DNA of 64,000 bases from Rhizobium sp. P40RR-XXII (GCF_012641405.1 NZ_JABAII010000019.1:1-64000), one strand, 5' to 3'. Positions 34,580 to 43,764 are shown, numbered from the stretch's first letter. Notes: generated by a model from the letters alone, not told the origin. Program-made: numbers and translations.

Positions 34580-35014
34580 ATGATCACTCGTTATATCTCT
34601 GCCGCATCGGCAACCGCCGCGGTCTTGAGCTTGATGTTTGTCAGCAATCCCGCGTCCGCGCAGCAGGCAACGCAAGAAAACCAACCCACTCAGGTGCAAC
34701 CGAATAGCAACGGGACGCCTGCCGCCGTCAGCGATCAAAAGATCGAGGCTTTTGCGGTCGCGTATCTGCAGGTGGACAAGATCAGGCAGGAATACTCGGC
34801 TAAGATCGGAGCGACGTCGGATGCGACCGCGAAACAACAGCTGCAGACCGAGGCAAGCAAACAGATGGTACAGGCTGTTCAGACCTCTCCGGGCATGTCG
34901 GTAAACGAATATAACGCAATTCTCACGGCCGCCCAGAAGGATCCGGCGCTCGTTAAGAAAGTTCAGGACAAGATTCAGAAATCCGCGCCTGCGCAGCAGC
35001 CCGCACAGCAGTAA
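34580..35014 (+). CDS. Exported DUF4168-family protein
   Basis: This 144-residue protein has a signal peptide (hydrophobic stretch from residue 8, cut after SAQ), a Q/P-rich low-complexity linker, then the DUF4168 core with KIEAFAVAYLQVDKIRQEYSAKI and SPGMSVNEYNAILTAAQKDPALVKKVQDKI. It ends in another Q/P-rich tail. It is predicted periplasmic or envelope-associated; the role is unknown. The ATG at 34580 has an AGAGG site. It stands alone. Confidence 0.85.
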   Translation: MITRYISAASATAAVLSLMFVSNPASAQQATQENQPTQVQPNSNGTPAAVSDQKIEAFAVAYLQVDKIRQEYSAKIGATSDATAKQQLQTEASKQMVQAVQTSPGMSVNEYNAILTAAQKDPALVKKVQDKIQKSAPAQQPAQQ

Positions 35015-35239
35015 ATAACGCCACGATCGCTGGTCAAATCGATCTCCACCACGACCGTGCCGAGGACCGCAATCTCGGCGCGGCGCGGATGAGGGCTCGT
35101 TCGTCACAATCGCCGCAAGCTGTCACGCCGGATGAATGGCAGGATGGCTTCGATCCTATGCTCTGCCTCAAGAAGCACCAATCCAGTATCGTAGATCGAG
35201 AGCAATAGCGGGTACCGGACTCTCGTGATATTTGGTGCC

Positions 35240-35596
35240 TCAGGTGTATCGCTCGAATGTATCGACGTTCGTCTGCACCGAATGAACCCAGCCTAACTTC
35301 TCAGCTTGGCCGGAATTTCCAACCTTCGCACTGGTTACGACGTGCCAAATTGCTTGGAGCTTGTTCTCACGCAGCATTCCGGTGAATGAGCAGATTGATG
35401 TCGGACCGTCTCCTGCCATCCCAAAGGCAAAATTAATGCAATCATCGAACCAGACGCCCGTCACCGGCAATTCATGGCCAAAGAAAGCACTATCCTGGAG
35501 AGCCGTTTTGAATGTGCCTTTGATCAGCCCGCCCCGATCCTCGGTGATTGTTAGCGTAGAGCCGTATTGATTGCGCCAGGTTCCCGTCCAGGTCAT
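35240..35596 (-). CDS. Avidin/streptavidin-like protein without signal peptide
   Basis: This 118-residue protein has the avidin signature and strand order: TGTWRNQYGSTLTI (residues 4-17, with the biotin-contact N9 and S13), GTFKTA, TGVWFDD, ICSFTGML, AIWHVVTS (W84 matching the conserved Trp) and NVDTFERY at the C-terminus (D112 matching the streptavidin Asp128 position). The Trp in the fifth strand of avidins is not conserved (NFAFGM). The frame is open upstream, but the ATG at 35596 has a clear GAGGAG site, so the protein has no signal peptide. That is unusual, because known bacterial avidins are secreted. It lies 85 bp after the YjdM/PhnA gene on the same strand. Confidence 0.75.
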   Translation of the reverse strand: MTWTGTWRNQYGSTLTITEDRGGLIKGTFKTALQDSAFFGHELPVTGVWFDDCINFAFGMAGDGPTSICSFTGMLRENKLQAIWHVVTSAKVGNSGQAEKLGWVHSVQTNVDTFERYT

Positions 35597-35681
35597 TTCG
35601 AAAATCTCCTCATCGTGTGATAAGGAAACTAGTCTCGCGCGCGGGTGTTCCGGTTCGACTTCGTAGCTGAGGGAATTCCGT

Positions 35682-35984
35682 TCAGCGCTTGCGGACGAAT
35701 TCGGTGCGCAACACCAACCCTTTGATGGTGTCATGCCGGCAATCGACTTCCTCAGGATTGTCGGTGAGGCGGATCGATCTGATGACGGTCCCCTGCTTGA
35801 GCGTCTGGCCGGCGCCCTTCACCTTGAGGTCCTTCACCAGGACCACGGAGTCTCCGTCTGCCAGTACATTGCCCGATGCATCGCGGACCTCCGCAGCTTT
35901 CGCGGCCTCCGCGGCGATCTCCGAAGCTGGCCGCCATTCGCCGCTCGCCTCGTCATATATGTAATCGTCGTTCTGACCGCTCAT
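35682..35984 (-). CDS. YjdM/PhnA-domain protein
   Basis: This 100-residue protein carries the PhnA/YjdM C-terminal domain: VRDASGNVLADGDSVVLVKDLKVKG, then TLKQGTVIRSIRLTDNPEEVDCRHDTIKGLVLRTEFVRK. The N-terminal zinc ribbon of the E. coli protein (two CxxC pairs) is absent; in its place is an acidic DDYIYDEASGEWRPASEI stretch followed by an Ala-rich helix. Despite the name the family is not shown to act in phosphonate breakdown. It may be co-transcribed with the avidin-like gene downstream. Confidence 0.85.
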   Translation of the reverse strand: MSGQNDDYIYDEASGEWRPASEIAAEAAKAAEVRDASGNVLADGDSVVLVKDLKVKGAGQTLKQGTVIRSIRLTDNPEEVDCRHDTIKGLVLRTEFVRKR

Positions 35985-36177
35985 GTTTGCCCTGCCGTGT
36001 TGCCTTGTTTAGCTGCGTCGGGGTTGCCGACATGCTTTCAGCACGGACGAGCAACTCACCTGAGCCCCTTTATCCCGCAAAGGCCGCGAAATCAAATCGC
36101 GGGCACTAACCGTCGACCGCGATAAGAATCCGGCGCGATCGAGAGGCGCAAGGCTGAGGCCGGGCCGATGGCCGCGT

Positions 36178-37188
36178 TCAGGCGGCCGGTACGAGGGTCT
36201 GATCAGCCTGGTGGCGCGCCCAGGCGATTCCGTCGTCGAGCGAGGTTGCGCGGTAGGCCAGGTCGGTTCCCCCGGAAAATGCGGCCATGAACCGGCGTAT
36301 CTTGCCGTAGCTGTTGTCCAGCACCGCATGCGGTCGCCCAAGCAGGATCGAGCAGATATGGACGTGAAGCCGGTCGGTGACGAGCGCACGGCCGCGGGAA
36401 ATCTGGCGGATACCGCGACCCAATCGATTATGGGCGGCCGCATCGAGCTTGCGCAGCCGTACTTCGGCCGGCTTGAGAGCGAGCAAAGCTGTTGCCGCGC
36501 CAAGCGCTTTGGAGATACGCACCCGCCTGGCGGATTCGGTGGTCCAATCTTCTTTCGGAATATCGGGATAGGCGGAGAGGTTGGCATCTCCTACCTTTTC
36601 GAGATCGGATCTCAGCATGGCAAGGACGGGAAATTCCGGTTCCTCGGCCTGGATTGCTCCGATGGAAAAGGCCATGTCCGGGCAAAGGCGCACCTCGCAA
36701 TCGAAATGCTTGAGGGCAAATTCCTTCGACTCCTCGTCACGCACCAGCAATACGAAGTTCTTGTGGCGTCCGATGACGCGGGCGCTTTCATCCAGGCGCG
36801 CCTGGGACTTGTAATGGATGGATTGCGGAAACTGGATCACCTGACGATTGGGAAACCGCTCCAGCACCCGTTCGCGGAAATCCTGATGCGCATCCCAGAT
36901 GTCGCCGAAATTGCCGCCGCCATGAATGAAAATCGGACCGGTCGGCATGGTTCGCTCGAGTTGCTCGGGCGAAAAATCATCGATCCGCGAGACATAGGTT
37001 GGCCGCTTGCCGTATCTCCTTTTGAGATAGGCCATTTCGCCCAACCAGATGGCGGAGTCGCCGCAGTTGCGGATGTCGGGAAAGTCGAGGATCGCCAAAG
37101 GCTCATCATGGCTGATGTAGTCTTTCAGGCAATCGTGGATCATGTTGTCCAATTTCGCGATCAGGACTTGATTTGATTGCAATGTCAT
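36178..37188 (-). CDS. Polysaccharide pyruvyl transferase family protein
   Basis: This 336-residue protein has the CsaB/ExoV-type fold: DFPDIRNCGDSAIWLGEMAYL near the start, IFIHGGGNFGDIWDAHQDFRE, QFPQSIHYKSQ, LLVRDEESKEFALKHF, LCPDMAFSIG, and the C-terminal donor-binding segment LVTDRLHVHICSILLGRPHAVLDNSYGKI. Such enzymes add ketal pyruvate from PEP to sugars of exopolysaccharide. It lies 55 bp after a Wzx-type flippase gene on the same strand, so the two probably form an operon for surface polysaccharide. No glycosyltransferase is adjacent. Confidence 0.87.
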   Translation of the reverse strand: MTLQSNQVLIAKLDNMIHDCLKDYISHDEPLAILDFPDIRNCGDSAIWLGEMAYLKRRYGKRPTYVSRIDDFSPEQLERTMPTGPIFIHGGGNFGDIWDAHQDFRERVLERFPNRQVIQFPQSIHYKSQARLDESARVIGRHKNFVLLVRDEESKEFALKHFDCEVRLCPDMAFSIGAIQAEEPEFPVLAMLRSDLEKVGDANLSAYPDIPKEDWTTESARRVRISKALGAATALLALKPAEVRLRKLDAAAHNRLGRGIRQISRGRALVTDRLHVHICSILLGRPHAVLDNSYGKIRRFMAAFSGGTDLAYRATSLDDGIAWARHQADQTLVPAA

Positions 37189-37243
37189 TTCCCCATTCCC
37201 CTTTAGATGACAAGGCAGTTCGGCCGGCCTGGCCGAACGTTTC

Positions 37244-38728
37244 TCAGGCGAGGCGCAATTTTGGCAGCACCTTGCCGAGTATGGTTTGCACCTCTGTTTC
37301 GGGACCGCTCGGCCGTTTCATGAGCCTCCACAGGAGGAACGTCGAACCGCAATAGAGCAGGCCGCCAAGCAGGATCAGCATTGCGAGATGCGTTACGAGG
37401 ACGAGCTTGTCGTCCGTCGGCGCCAGATGGCTCGAGGCGAGCGAGACGCCGGCCGCCATCACGGCGACGCTTGCGAGCGCCCGAAGGTTCACCGACAATT
37501 GCTTGGCGACACTGATGCCGGTGAAGCGCCGCACGAGCATCATGTTGACGGCGGTGCTGAAGAGGCCGGTGAACACACGGCCGGCAATGACCCCTGGCAG
37601 GCCATAGAGTATCAGGCCGCCAATCATGATCGGCACGCGCAGGCAGAACATTTGGGTATCGCGAACGAAGAGCACTCGCGTCTCACCCTTGGCCATGCCG
37701 AGCGGCTGCACCAGCGAGCCGAGCGTCTGAAGCGCAAAGACCGAGGCAAGCGACTGGATGATGAAGATGACAGGCGCCCATTTGTCGCCCAGCGCGAGCC
37801 TGACGAGTGGGTCGGCGGTGACCGCAACCCCGATGCCGGCGGGAAGCGCGACGGCGGCGACCAGTGCCTGTACGCGCTGATAAGCGGCGGCGAGCCTGCT
37901 GGGGTCGTTGTGAATGCCGGCAAAAGCCGGATAGATCGTCTGGGTGAGGGGCGCGGTCGCTTCCCGCGTCGGCATCATGGCGAGATTGCTACCGACTGAA
38001 TAGTAGCCGAGCTGGATTCCGCCGAGCATCTTGCCCACCAGCAGATAATCGAAGCGCCAGTTGAGCGTGCTGACGATCTGTCCGGCAGTGAGCCAGGCGG
38101 AAAAGGAAAAGAACTCCCGCATATGCTGGAACGTGATCCTGGGCCGGAAGGGCAGCACGAGATAGGAGACGATGACATTCGTCGCCTGGCTTATGAGGGT
38201 TCCGACGACCAGTGCCCAGTAGCTCTGATAGATCACCGCTATCGCAACGGAGGCGATGAAGCCGGCGAACTTCTGCGAAACGGCGAGCACGAACTCCTGC
38301 CAGAAGATCAGATCGCGCTGAAGCATGATGCGGCGGGGATTTGTGAGGCCCCCCATCAGCATGCTGATGCCGAGCGCCAGCATGACGCCCGTCAGTCTGG
38401 GCTCGTTGAACAGGACGGCGGCCGGATAGGCAGAGATCGCAAACAGGATGCAGATCGCCAGTCCGCGCGCGGCATTGAGGGTCCAGGCCGCGCTGAAATG
38501 GGATTCGTCCGGTGCGGCGTGCCGGATTAGCGCCTCGGAAAGAGACAGTTCGGTAATGGTCGTGACGATCATGAGGATCGTCATGCCCAAGGCGACCACG
38601 CCAAAATCCGCCGGTGCCAGATAGCGCGCCAATACGAAAGTGCTGAGGGTCGCGAGCCCGTTCACGATCGTCCGGGACAGGCTCAACCACATGCTTCCCT
38701 TGACGAGGCGTCCGCTGATGCTGCTCAT
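37244..38728 (-). CDS. Wzx/WzxC-type polysaccharide flippase
   Basis: This 494-residue membrane protein with about 14 hydrophobic helices is of the polysaccharide transport (PST/MATE) family: GSMWLSLSRTIVNGLATLSTFVLARYLAPADFGVVALG at the N-terminus, LQRDLIFWQEFVLAVSQKFAGF, FDYLLVGKMLGGIQLGYYSVGSNLAMMP in the middle. It flips lipid-linked sugar repeats across the inner membrane (ExoT/WzxC role). It is the first gene of the two-gene unit with the pyruvyltransferase. Upstream is a gap of 655 bp with a 16-bp tandem repeat. Confidence 0.87.
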   Translation of the reverse strand: MSSISGRLVKGSMWLSLSRTIVNGLATLSTFVLARYLAPADFGVVALGMTILMIVTTITELSLSEALIRHAAPDESHFSAAWTLNAARGLAICILFAISAYPAAVLFNEPRLTGVMLALGISMLMGGLTNPRRIMLQRDLIFWQEFVLAVSQKFAGFIASVAIAVIYQSYWALVVGTLISQATNVIVSYLVLPFRPRITFQHMREFFSFSAWLTAGQIVSTLNWRFDYLLVGKMLGGIQLGYYSVGSNLAMMPTREATAPLTQTIYPAFAGIHNDPSRLAAAYQRVQALVAAVALPAGIGVAVTADPLVRLALGDKWAPVIFIIQSLASVFALQTLGSLVQPLGMAKGETRVLFVRDTQMFCLRVPIMIGGLILYGLPGVIAGRVFTGLFSTAVNMMLVRRFTGISVAKQLSVNLRALASVAVMAAGVSLASSHLAPTDDKLVLVTHLAMLILLGGLLYCGSTFLLWRLMKRPSGPETEVQTILGKVLPKLRLA

Positions 38729-39383
38729 ACGATATCCAACTTCCCACTGCGCAACTTAGGTGACCGGAGGTGCGATCCGCATGAAAAACCATGCCGTACC
38801 GACCCTTGAGGGTCGGAACAGCTCGGAAGAGCCATATGGTCGCTGTAAGCAAAGGACGCCCCCCGGGCATCTCACCGGGAACTAGTTCGACGATTCCTTA
38901 TGTCAACGCCTCTAGATCATTTTCGCATCATTTATGGATCATTTTCGCATCAGTTTCAGATCATCGACCCGTGGCACTTGATTTATCGGAGAGTAGGTCG
39001 GCCTCTCCTCGCTCTCGGCGCTAGTCAGCGATGTGCATAACACGCCGTCAGCCGGGGCGCGTAGATGCGCCGCGGCGGAGGTCGTCCGATCGAAAAGCCG
39101 TCAGTTCTGATGCCTGCGGGGATCTTGTCAGGTCGAGAATAAAAGTGGACATTTAGCATTGGGCATTGGCTTACCCGCCGCAATGTTCAGGCGGGTTTGA
39201 TGCCGCTGAGAACCGCTGCTTGCGATCAAGCAATTTAGGTCGGTTCACACACTCGCCAATCACGAATTTTGTCAGTCTGGTTCCAACTTGTGATGGCAGC
39301 AACCAACGCCAAAAGCGGAACATTCCAGGGTCAATCGTATTCCCCTTTCAGCTCCTCGGAGCCAATAAGCAAAGGAGAATGCT
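38729..39383. other. Intergenic between the flippase and DUF1236 genes
   Basis: No convincing gene is present. It holds two direct repeats (38915-38952). Near the right end GGAAC at 39317-39321, followed about 16 bp later by GTATT, weakly resembles a promoter for the general-stress ECF sigma factor EcfG upstream of the DUF1236 gene. Confidence 0.4.
38915..38952. repeat. 16-bp direct repeat, two copies
   Basis: GATCATTTTCGCATCA occurs at 38915-38930 and exactly again at 38937-38952 (22-bp period, about two helical turns). It lies 187 bp upstream of the flippase start and could bind a regulator twice on one DNA face. Confidence 0.6.
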
Positions 39384-39782
39384 ATGTACACGAAACTTAT
39401 CGTTTCAGCGGCGGCCGCCTTTGGTCTTCTCGCTGGTTCGGCCCTGGCGCAGTCGTCAACAGTCACAGGCGCTGCGGGCGGCGCGGTTACCGGCGCTGTT
39501 GTGGGCGGTCCTGTGGGCGCCGCTGTCGGCGGTGTGACGGGCGCCATTGTAGGTACCGCAATCGATCCGCCGCCGCAGAAAGTGGTCACCTATGTACAGG
39601 AACAGCCGATGCCTCCTTCTGAGGCCGTGGTGCAGGATCGGATTGTCGTAGGCCAGCCGCTTCCAGAGACCGTTGTCGTCACGCCGGTTCCCGAAAATCC
39701 GGCTTATGCCTATGCGGTTGTGAACCACGAGCGCGTTATCGTTCAGCCGAAGACGCGCAAGGTTATCAAGATCCTCGAATAA
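39384..39782 (+). CDS. Exported glycine-zipper protein with DUF1236 domain
   Basis: This 132-residue protein has a signal peptide (YTKLIVSAAAAFGLLAGSALA, cut before QSS), a glycine-zipper-like stretch of GGAVTGAVVGGPVGAAVGG type (residues ~30-60) that can insert in membranes, then a DUF1236 C-terminal domain with PETVVVTPVPENPAYAYAVVNHERVIVQP. Such proteins are common in rhizobia and often stress-linked. The ribosome site AAAGGAG precedes the ATG. A terminator follows. Confidence 0.88.
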   Translation: MYTKLIVSAAAAFGLLAGSALAQSSTVTGAAGGAVTGAVVGGPVGAAVGGVTGAIVGTAIDPPPQKVVTYVQEQPMPPSEAVVQDRIVVGQPLPETVVVTPVPENPAYAYAVVNHERVIVQPKTRKVIKILE

Positions 39783-39790
39783 TACCTGCG

Positions 39791-39815
39791 AAGGGCCTCC
39801 TTAAGAGGCCCTTTT
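39791..39815 (+). terminator. Rho-independent terminator after the DUF1236 gene
   Basis: AAGGGCCTC (39791-39799) pairs with GAGGCCCTT (39805-39813) around a 5-nt loop, followed by TTTT, 8 bp after the stop codon. Confidence 0.9.
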
Positions 39816-40104
39816 CGCGCCGCATTCGATCTTGATGGCCACCTGGTCAATTAACGAGAAAGAAACTCTGGAGGTAACCGTTGCCGACAAACATGATGAA
39901 AATGGTATTGTATAGATGCCGCCGTAGTTAGATATTTTCCTATGAACCCCGAGCTTATCGATGATTGGTGCACATCTAAACACAATGTATCGTCTTAGTT
40001 GTATTTTAATTATTAGTCATAAATTTCCTGACGATTGACTTATTTGACGGATAATTAACGACGATCCCACATTCTTCTCTTGAGGAAATCTTGGGATATG
40101 TTTC

Positions 40105-42036
40105 ATGGCATCTATCCAGCAGAAAATCATTTTTGGGAGCGTGGCGATATTTGCAATTGCCGGCGGAGCAACCGGTGTGGGCATATGGTCGGCCTCGACT
40201 CTGACGCAGAATGCCGAGAAAATAGCAGCTTCGGCTCAGGTCCTGCGTAACCACATGCAGGCAGATATGATGCACGACGCTTTGAGAGCGGATGTGCTGG
40301 CTGCATTGCTCGCTTCTGATCCTGCATCCGGCATTGGCTTTGAAACCGTTAACTCGGATCTTTCGGAGCATGTCGCGTCATTTCGCGAGATGATCAAGGC
40401 TAACAAGGCGCTCGCGACGGATCCGGACACTCAAAAGGTGCTTGCCGGCGTTGAACCTCCATTGCTGGCCTATATCGATAATGCGACTGGGATGGTGGCG
40501 ACGGCACAGAAGGATCCGGCCGGTGCTTTGAAGGCGTTACCCAATTTCATGAAGCAGTTTTCCGCTTTGGAAACCGCCATGGAAGAGGCGGGTGATCAGA
40601 TACAAAAGGTATCGGAATCGATCTCTGCAGAAAGTGCCAGCACGGCAAATTCCATTCGCGGCGTGATGCAGGGACTTCTTGGACTGACGGTACTGTTCTC
40701 CGTCATGCTCTTCGTATTGTTCCGCAGGACCGTGTGCAAACCTATCCTGGCGCTCTGCGCAGATATGGCCAAGCTTGCGGGCGGCGAGACCAACATCGCT
40801 TGCGCGGGCATCGGCCGGCGCGACGAAGTAGGAACGATGGCGGAAGCTGTCGAAGTATTCCGAAAAGCGGCGATCGCCAACGGCCAGCTCGAAGCGGACG
40901 CTGCAAGGGAACGTCACCAGGCGGAAGCCGACAGGATCGCTGCCCAGCAGCAGGCGGAGGCCGATGCCGCAGAACGTCTGCGGGTCGCAACATCCGGTCT
41001 TGCCATGGGGCTCAAGAGATTGGCATCCGGGGATCTTTCCTTCCAGCTCGACGAGCCGTTCGCCGCGGATTTCGAAGCGCTTCGCCATGATTTCAATACG
41101 TCACTGAAGCAATTGAGTAACACATTGAACGCAATTACCGAGAGCATTGTATCGATCGATAGCGGCACGCAAGAGATCTCTTCCGGCGCCAACGATCTCT
41201 CGCGCCGAACGGAGCAGCAGGCAGCGTCGCTTGAAGAGACCGCCGCCGCCCTCGATCAGATTACGGTCAATGTAGCCAATTCGAGTAAGCGGACGGAAGA
41301 GACGCGGGCGGTAGCAACCGCTGCCGATCACAGCGCCGCCCGGTCGGCCGAGGTCGTCAGTCGAGCTGAGGAAGCCATGCAGCGAATAGAGAATTCCTCC
41401 CAGCAGATTTCTAACATCATCGGCGTGATCGACGATATTGCCTTCCAGACCAATTTGCTGGCGCTCAATGCCGGGGTGGAAGCCGCGCGCGCTGGTGAGG
41501 CGGGCAAGGGGTTTGCCGTCGTGGCGCAAGAAGTGCGCGAATTGGCGCAACGCTCCGCGGCGGCGGCAAAAGAGATCAAGGCGCTAATCAATGCTTCTTC
41601 GTCCGAGGTCAGTGGTGGGGTCAAGCTCGTGCGTGAAACGGGTATTGCTCTGAAGGAGATCGGTGAGCGCATCTCGGGCATAAACGAGCATATGAACGCC
41701 ATAGCCGCATCCGCCAAAGAGCAGTCGACAGGCCTTGCCGAAGTCAATGCGGCGGTCAATACAATGGATCAGACGACGCAGCAAAATGCGGCCATGGTCG
41801 AGCAGACGACGGCAGCCTCCGCTGCACTTGCCGCTGAGGCCAGCAAACTGAGTGAACTGGTATCGCAATTCCGCCTCGAGGCTTCTGCCTCCGGCGCCTC
41901 GGGGATGTTGAGGCAGACGGCACGCACCATGGCGGAGCCATCACATAGGGCGTCATTTGCAGAGCCGGTTGCTCAAGTGACGCGCAGAGCAGCGGCAGCA
42001 GGCGGTCGGCCTGCTTCCGGGTGGAAAGAGTTTTAA
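40105..42036 (+). CDS. Methyl-accepting chemotaxis protein
   Basis: This 643-residue chemoreceptor has TM1 at about residues 8-28, a ~150-residue helical periplasmic sensor, TM2 at about 188-207 (LLGLTVLFSVMLFVLF), two HAMP regions (after TM2 and near 295-345) with an Ala/Glu-rich coiled coil between, and a C-terminal signalling domain with the tip DIAFQTNLLALNAGVEAARAGEAGKGFAVVAQEVR. It ends in GWKEF, an xWxxF-type pentapeptide that tethers the CheR methyltransferase. The attractant is unknown. It is monocistronic, preceded by an AT-rich region. Confidence 0.93.
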   Translation: MASIQQKIIFGSVAIFAIAGGATGVGIWSASTLTQNAEKIAASAQVLRNHMQADMMHDALRADVLAALLASDPASGIGFETVNSDLSEHVASFREMIKANKALATDPDTQKVLAGVEPPLLAYIDNATGMVATAQKDPAGALKALPNFMKQFSALETAMEEAGDQIQKVSESISAESASTANSIRGVMQGLLGLTVLFSVMLFVLFRRTVCKPILALCADMAKLAGGETNIACAGIGRRDEVGTMAEAVEVFRKAAIANGQLEADAARERHQAEADRIAAQQQAEADAAERLRVATSGLAMGLKRLASGDLSFQLDEPFAADFEALRHDFNTSLKQLSNTLNAITESIVSIDSGTQEISSGANDLSRRTEQQAASLEETAAALDQITVNVANSSKRTEETRAVATAADHSAARSAEVVSRAEEAMQRIENSSQQISNIIGVIDDIAFQTNLLALNAGVEAARAGEAGKGFAVVAQEVRELAQRSAAAAKEIKALINASSSEVSGGVKLVRETGIALKEIGERISGINEHMNAIAASAKEQSTGLAEVNAAVNTMDQTTQQNAAMVEQTTAASAALAAEASKLSELVSQFRLEASASGASGMLRQTARTMAEPSHRASFAEPVAQVTRRAAAAGGRPASGWKEF

Positions 42037-42319
42037 GGGCGTCGCCAGCCTAGCGGCAAAGGCGCGCGTCGTTTGTTTGAACCCTTTGCCGCAGGTCCGA
42101 CATTGAAATCTCGGCTCGCTGGCATAGCAAACAGTAATATTATGTTTTGAGTTGCACCGATATCATGAATAGCTCCGGATGGTGGGCTTCCTCGCATCTT
42201 CAGTATAGGCATTGGCTACGCGGATGCCCCCTCTGCTTGCGTCCGTTCTGCTTGACCGCAGAGCGACCCTATGGACCAGAGACAAGCGATTGCGGGCCGC
42301 GGCAGAGATAGCGCGCGCC

Positions 42320-43234
42320 TCATTGCTTGCCGGCGACTTTGCCCGCCAGGCTGCAGATCCAGTCAACGGCCGGATCGGGTGCGGCCCCCGCCAGCCGCGC
42401 AAGACCGATAGTCCATGACGGCGCTGGGGCTGGTTGCGGATGAACAGCGATAGCTGCGACACCGGCAAGCCTATGCGCTACGCGTTCGGCCAGCAGGGCA
42501 ACGAGGTCTGTCTCTGCTACAATAAAAGGCGCTGACAGAAAGTTCGGCAAGGTCATCACGACGCGTCGGGAAAGGCCGGCGTCGCTCAGGCGCTCATCGA
42601 GGCTGCCCGTCGCATCGACGCTTTGCGAGACCAGCAGGTGCTCGAGCCCGGCGAGCATGGTCAGGGACATATCGGCGGTCAAAGCCGGATGGGCCTTTCG
42701 CGTCACCAGCACCAGTCGCTCAGTGAAAAGGGGCATTAGGTCCAAGCCGTCCGGCGCCGCCGCGAGCGGGCCGATCGCCATGTCGATGTCGCGGCGCCTC
42801 AAATCGCCCAGCACGGTCTCCCGGCTGGTCGGCCGCCGCCGGATGTTGAGACCGGGCGCGGACACACGCACCGCAGCCATCAAGGCCGGCATCAGCACCA
42901 AGTCCGTATAATCCGAAGCCCCGATCGACACGGTGCGAACTGCTTCGGCGGGATTGAAGCCACCCTCCTCGGCCAATGCCGCGCGCAGGGTAGCCAGAGC
43001 ATGACTGACCGGCGCATTCAGAGCTTCCGCCCGCGGCGTCGGCCTGACGCCGCCGGCATGCCTCACAAAAAGTGGGTCGTCCAACAGGTCGCGCAGCCGA
43101 GACAAGGCGTGGCTCACTGCTGGCTGGGTCAAGCCGAGAGCCTCGCCGGTACGGCCCACGTGCCGTTCCCGCATGAGCGACTCGAACATTATCAGTAGAT
43201 TGAGGTCAAATCGACGTAGATCAATTTCGCGCAT
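42320..43234 (-). CDS. LysR-family transcriptional regulator
   Basis: This 304-residue protein has an N-terminal LysR helix-turn-helix of the NodD/LinR-like type (DLRRFDLNLLIMFESLMRERHVGRTGEALGLTQPAVSHALSRLRDLLDDPLFVR) and a C-terminal substrate-binding domain. It is divergent from a small membrane-protein gene, with an AT-rich 173-bp gap containing the near-palindromic ATTATTATAATTATT around 43243-43257, a possible binding site. It probably controls that neighbour and itself. Confidence 0.9.
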   Translation of the reverse strand: MREIDLRRFDLNLLIMFESLMRERHVGRTGEALGLTQPAVSHALSRLRDLLDDPLFVRHAGGVRPTPRAEALNAPVSHALATLRAALAEEGGFNPAEAVRTVSIGASDYTDLVLMPALMAAVRVSAPGLNIRRRPTSRETVLGDLRRRDIDMAIGPLAAAPDGLDLMPLFTERLVLVTRKAHPALTADMSLTMLAGLEHLLVSQSVDATGSLDERLSDAGLSRRVVMTLPNFLSAPFIVAETDLVALLAERVAHRLAGVAAIAVHPQPAPAPSWTIGLARLAGAAPDPAVDWICSLAGKVAGKQ

Positions 43235-43407
43235 ATTACATTATTATAATTATTCATTGGAATAATAAAGTTAAATCAGCGATGGCAGAGGCCAACGCAT
43301 CCGTCGACAGCGTATAGTCGCCATTTTTGCTGGCCGCGATCGCCCCACCAATGCCCAGTTAGAGAATTGGGCACAGACAAAAACATCAAACATCATCTGG
43401 AGCCCAA

Positions 43408-43764
43408 ATGCTGATCGCCCTTTATACCATCACCATTACAGACGTCCTGTGCGCCACCTTTTTTGCCGTCGTCGGGCTTGTCCGCCCGACCTTAGTTGCC
43501 CCCGGCCCGCAGACTGAGTCCAGCCGCATCTTTGCTCTTTACACCTTTGCCCGCACTGTACCGATCGCCGTCACCACCATCGCTGTGGCAGTGTGTGCTC
43601 CCTTAGCTGTAATGCTGTGGCTGAGTGGACTTTCCGGGCTACTCCAATTGCTTGACGGCTATGTCGGAACACAGCTGCGCAACGCCCGCACGACTTGGGG
43701 ACCTATCTTCCTCGGCGTAGTCCAGTATGCGTTGCTCACCGCGGTCGTGTTTGGAATCTCCTAA
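43408..43764 (+). CDS. Small integral membrane protein
   Basis: This 118-residue protein has four likely transmembrane helices: TITITDVLCATFFAVVGLVRP, ARTVPIAVTTIAVAVCAPLAV, a stretch around LAVMLWLSGLSGLLQLLDGYVG, and FLGVVQYALLTAVVFGI. Its family was not recognised with confidence (DUF4267-like is possible). A TGGAG-type ribosome site precedes the ATG. Its divergence from a LysR regulator suggests it is the regulated target. Confidence 0.75.
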   Translation: MLIALYTITITDVLCATFFAVVGLVRPTLVAPGPQTESSRIFALYTFARTVPIAVTTIAVAVCAPLAVMLWLSGLSGLLQLLDGYVGTQLRNARTTWGPIFLGVVQYALLTAVVFGIS

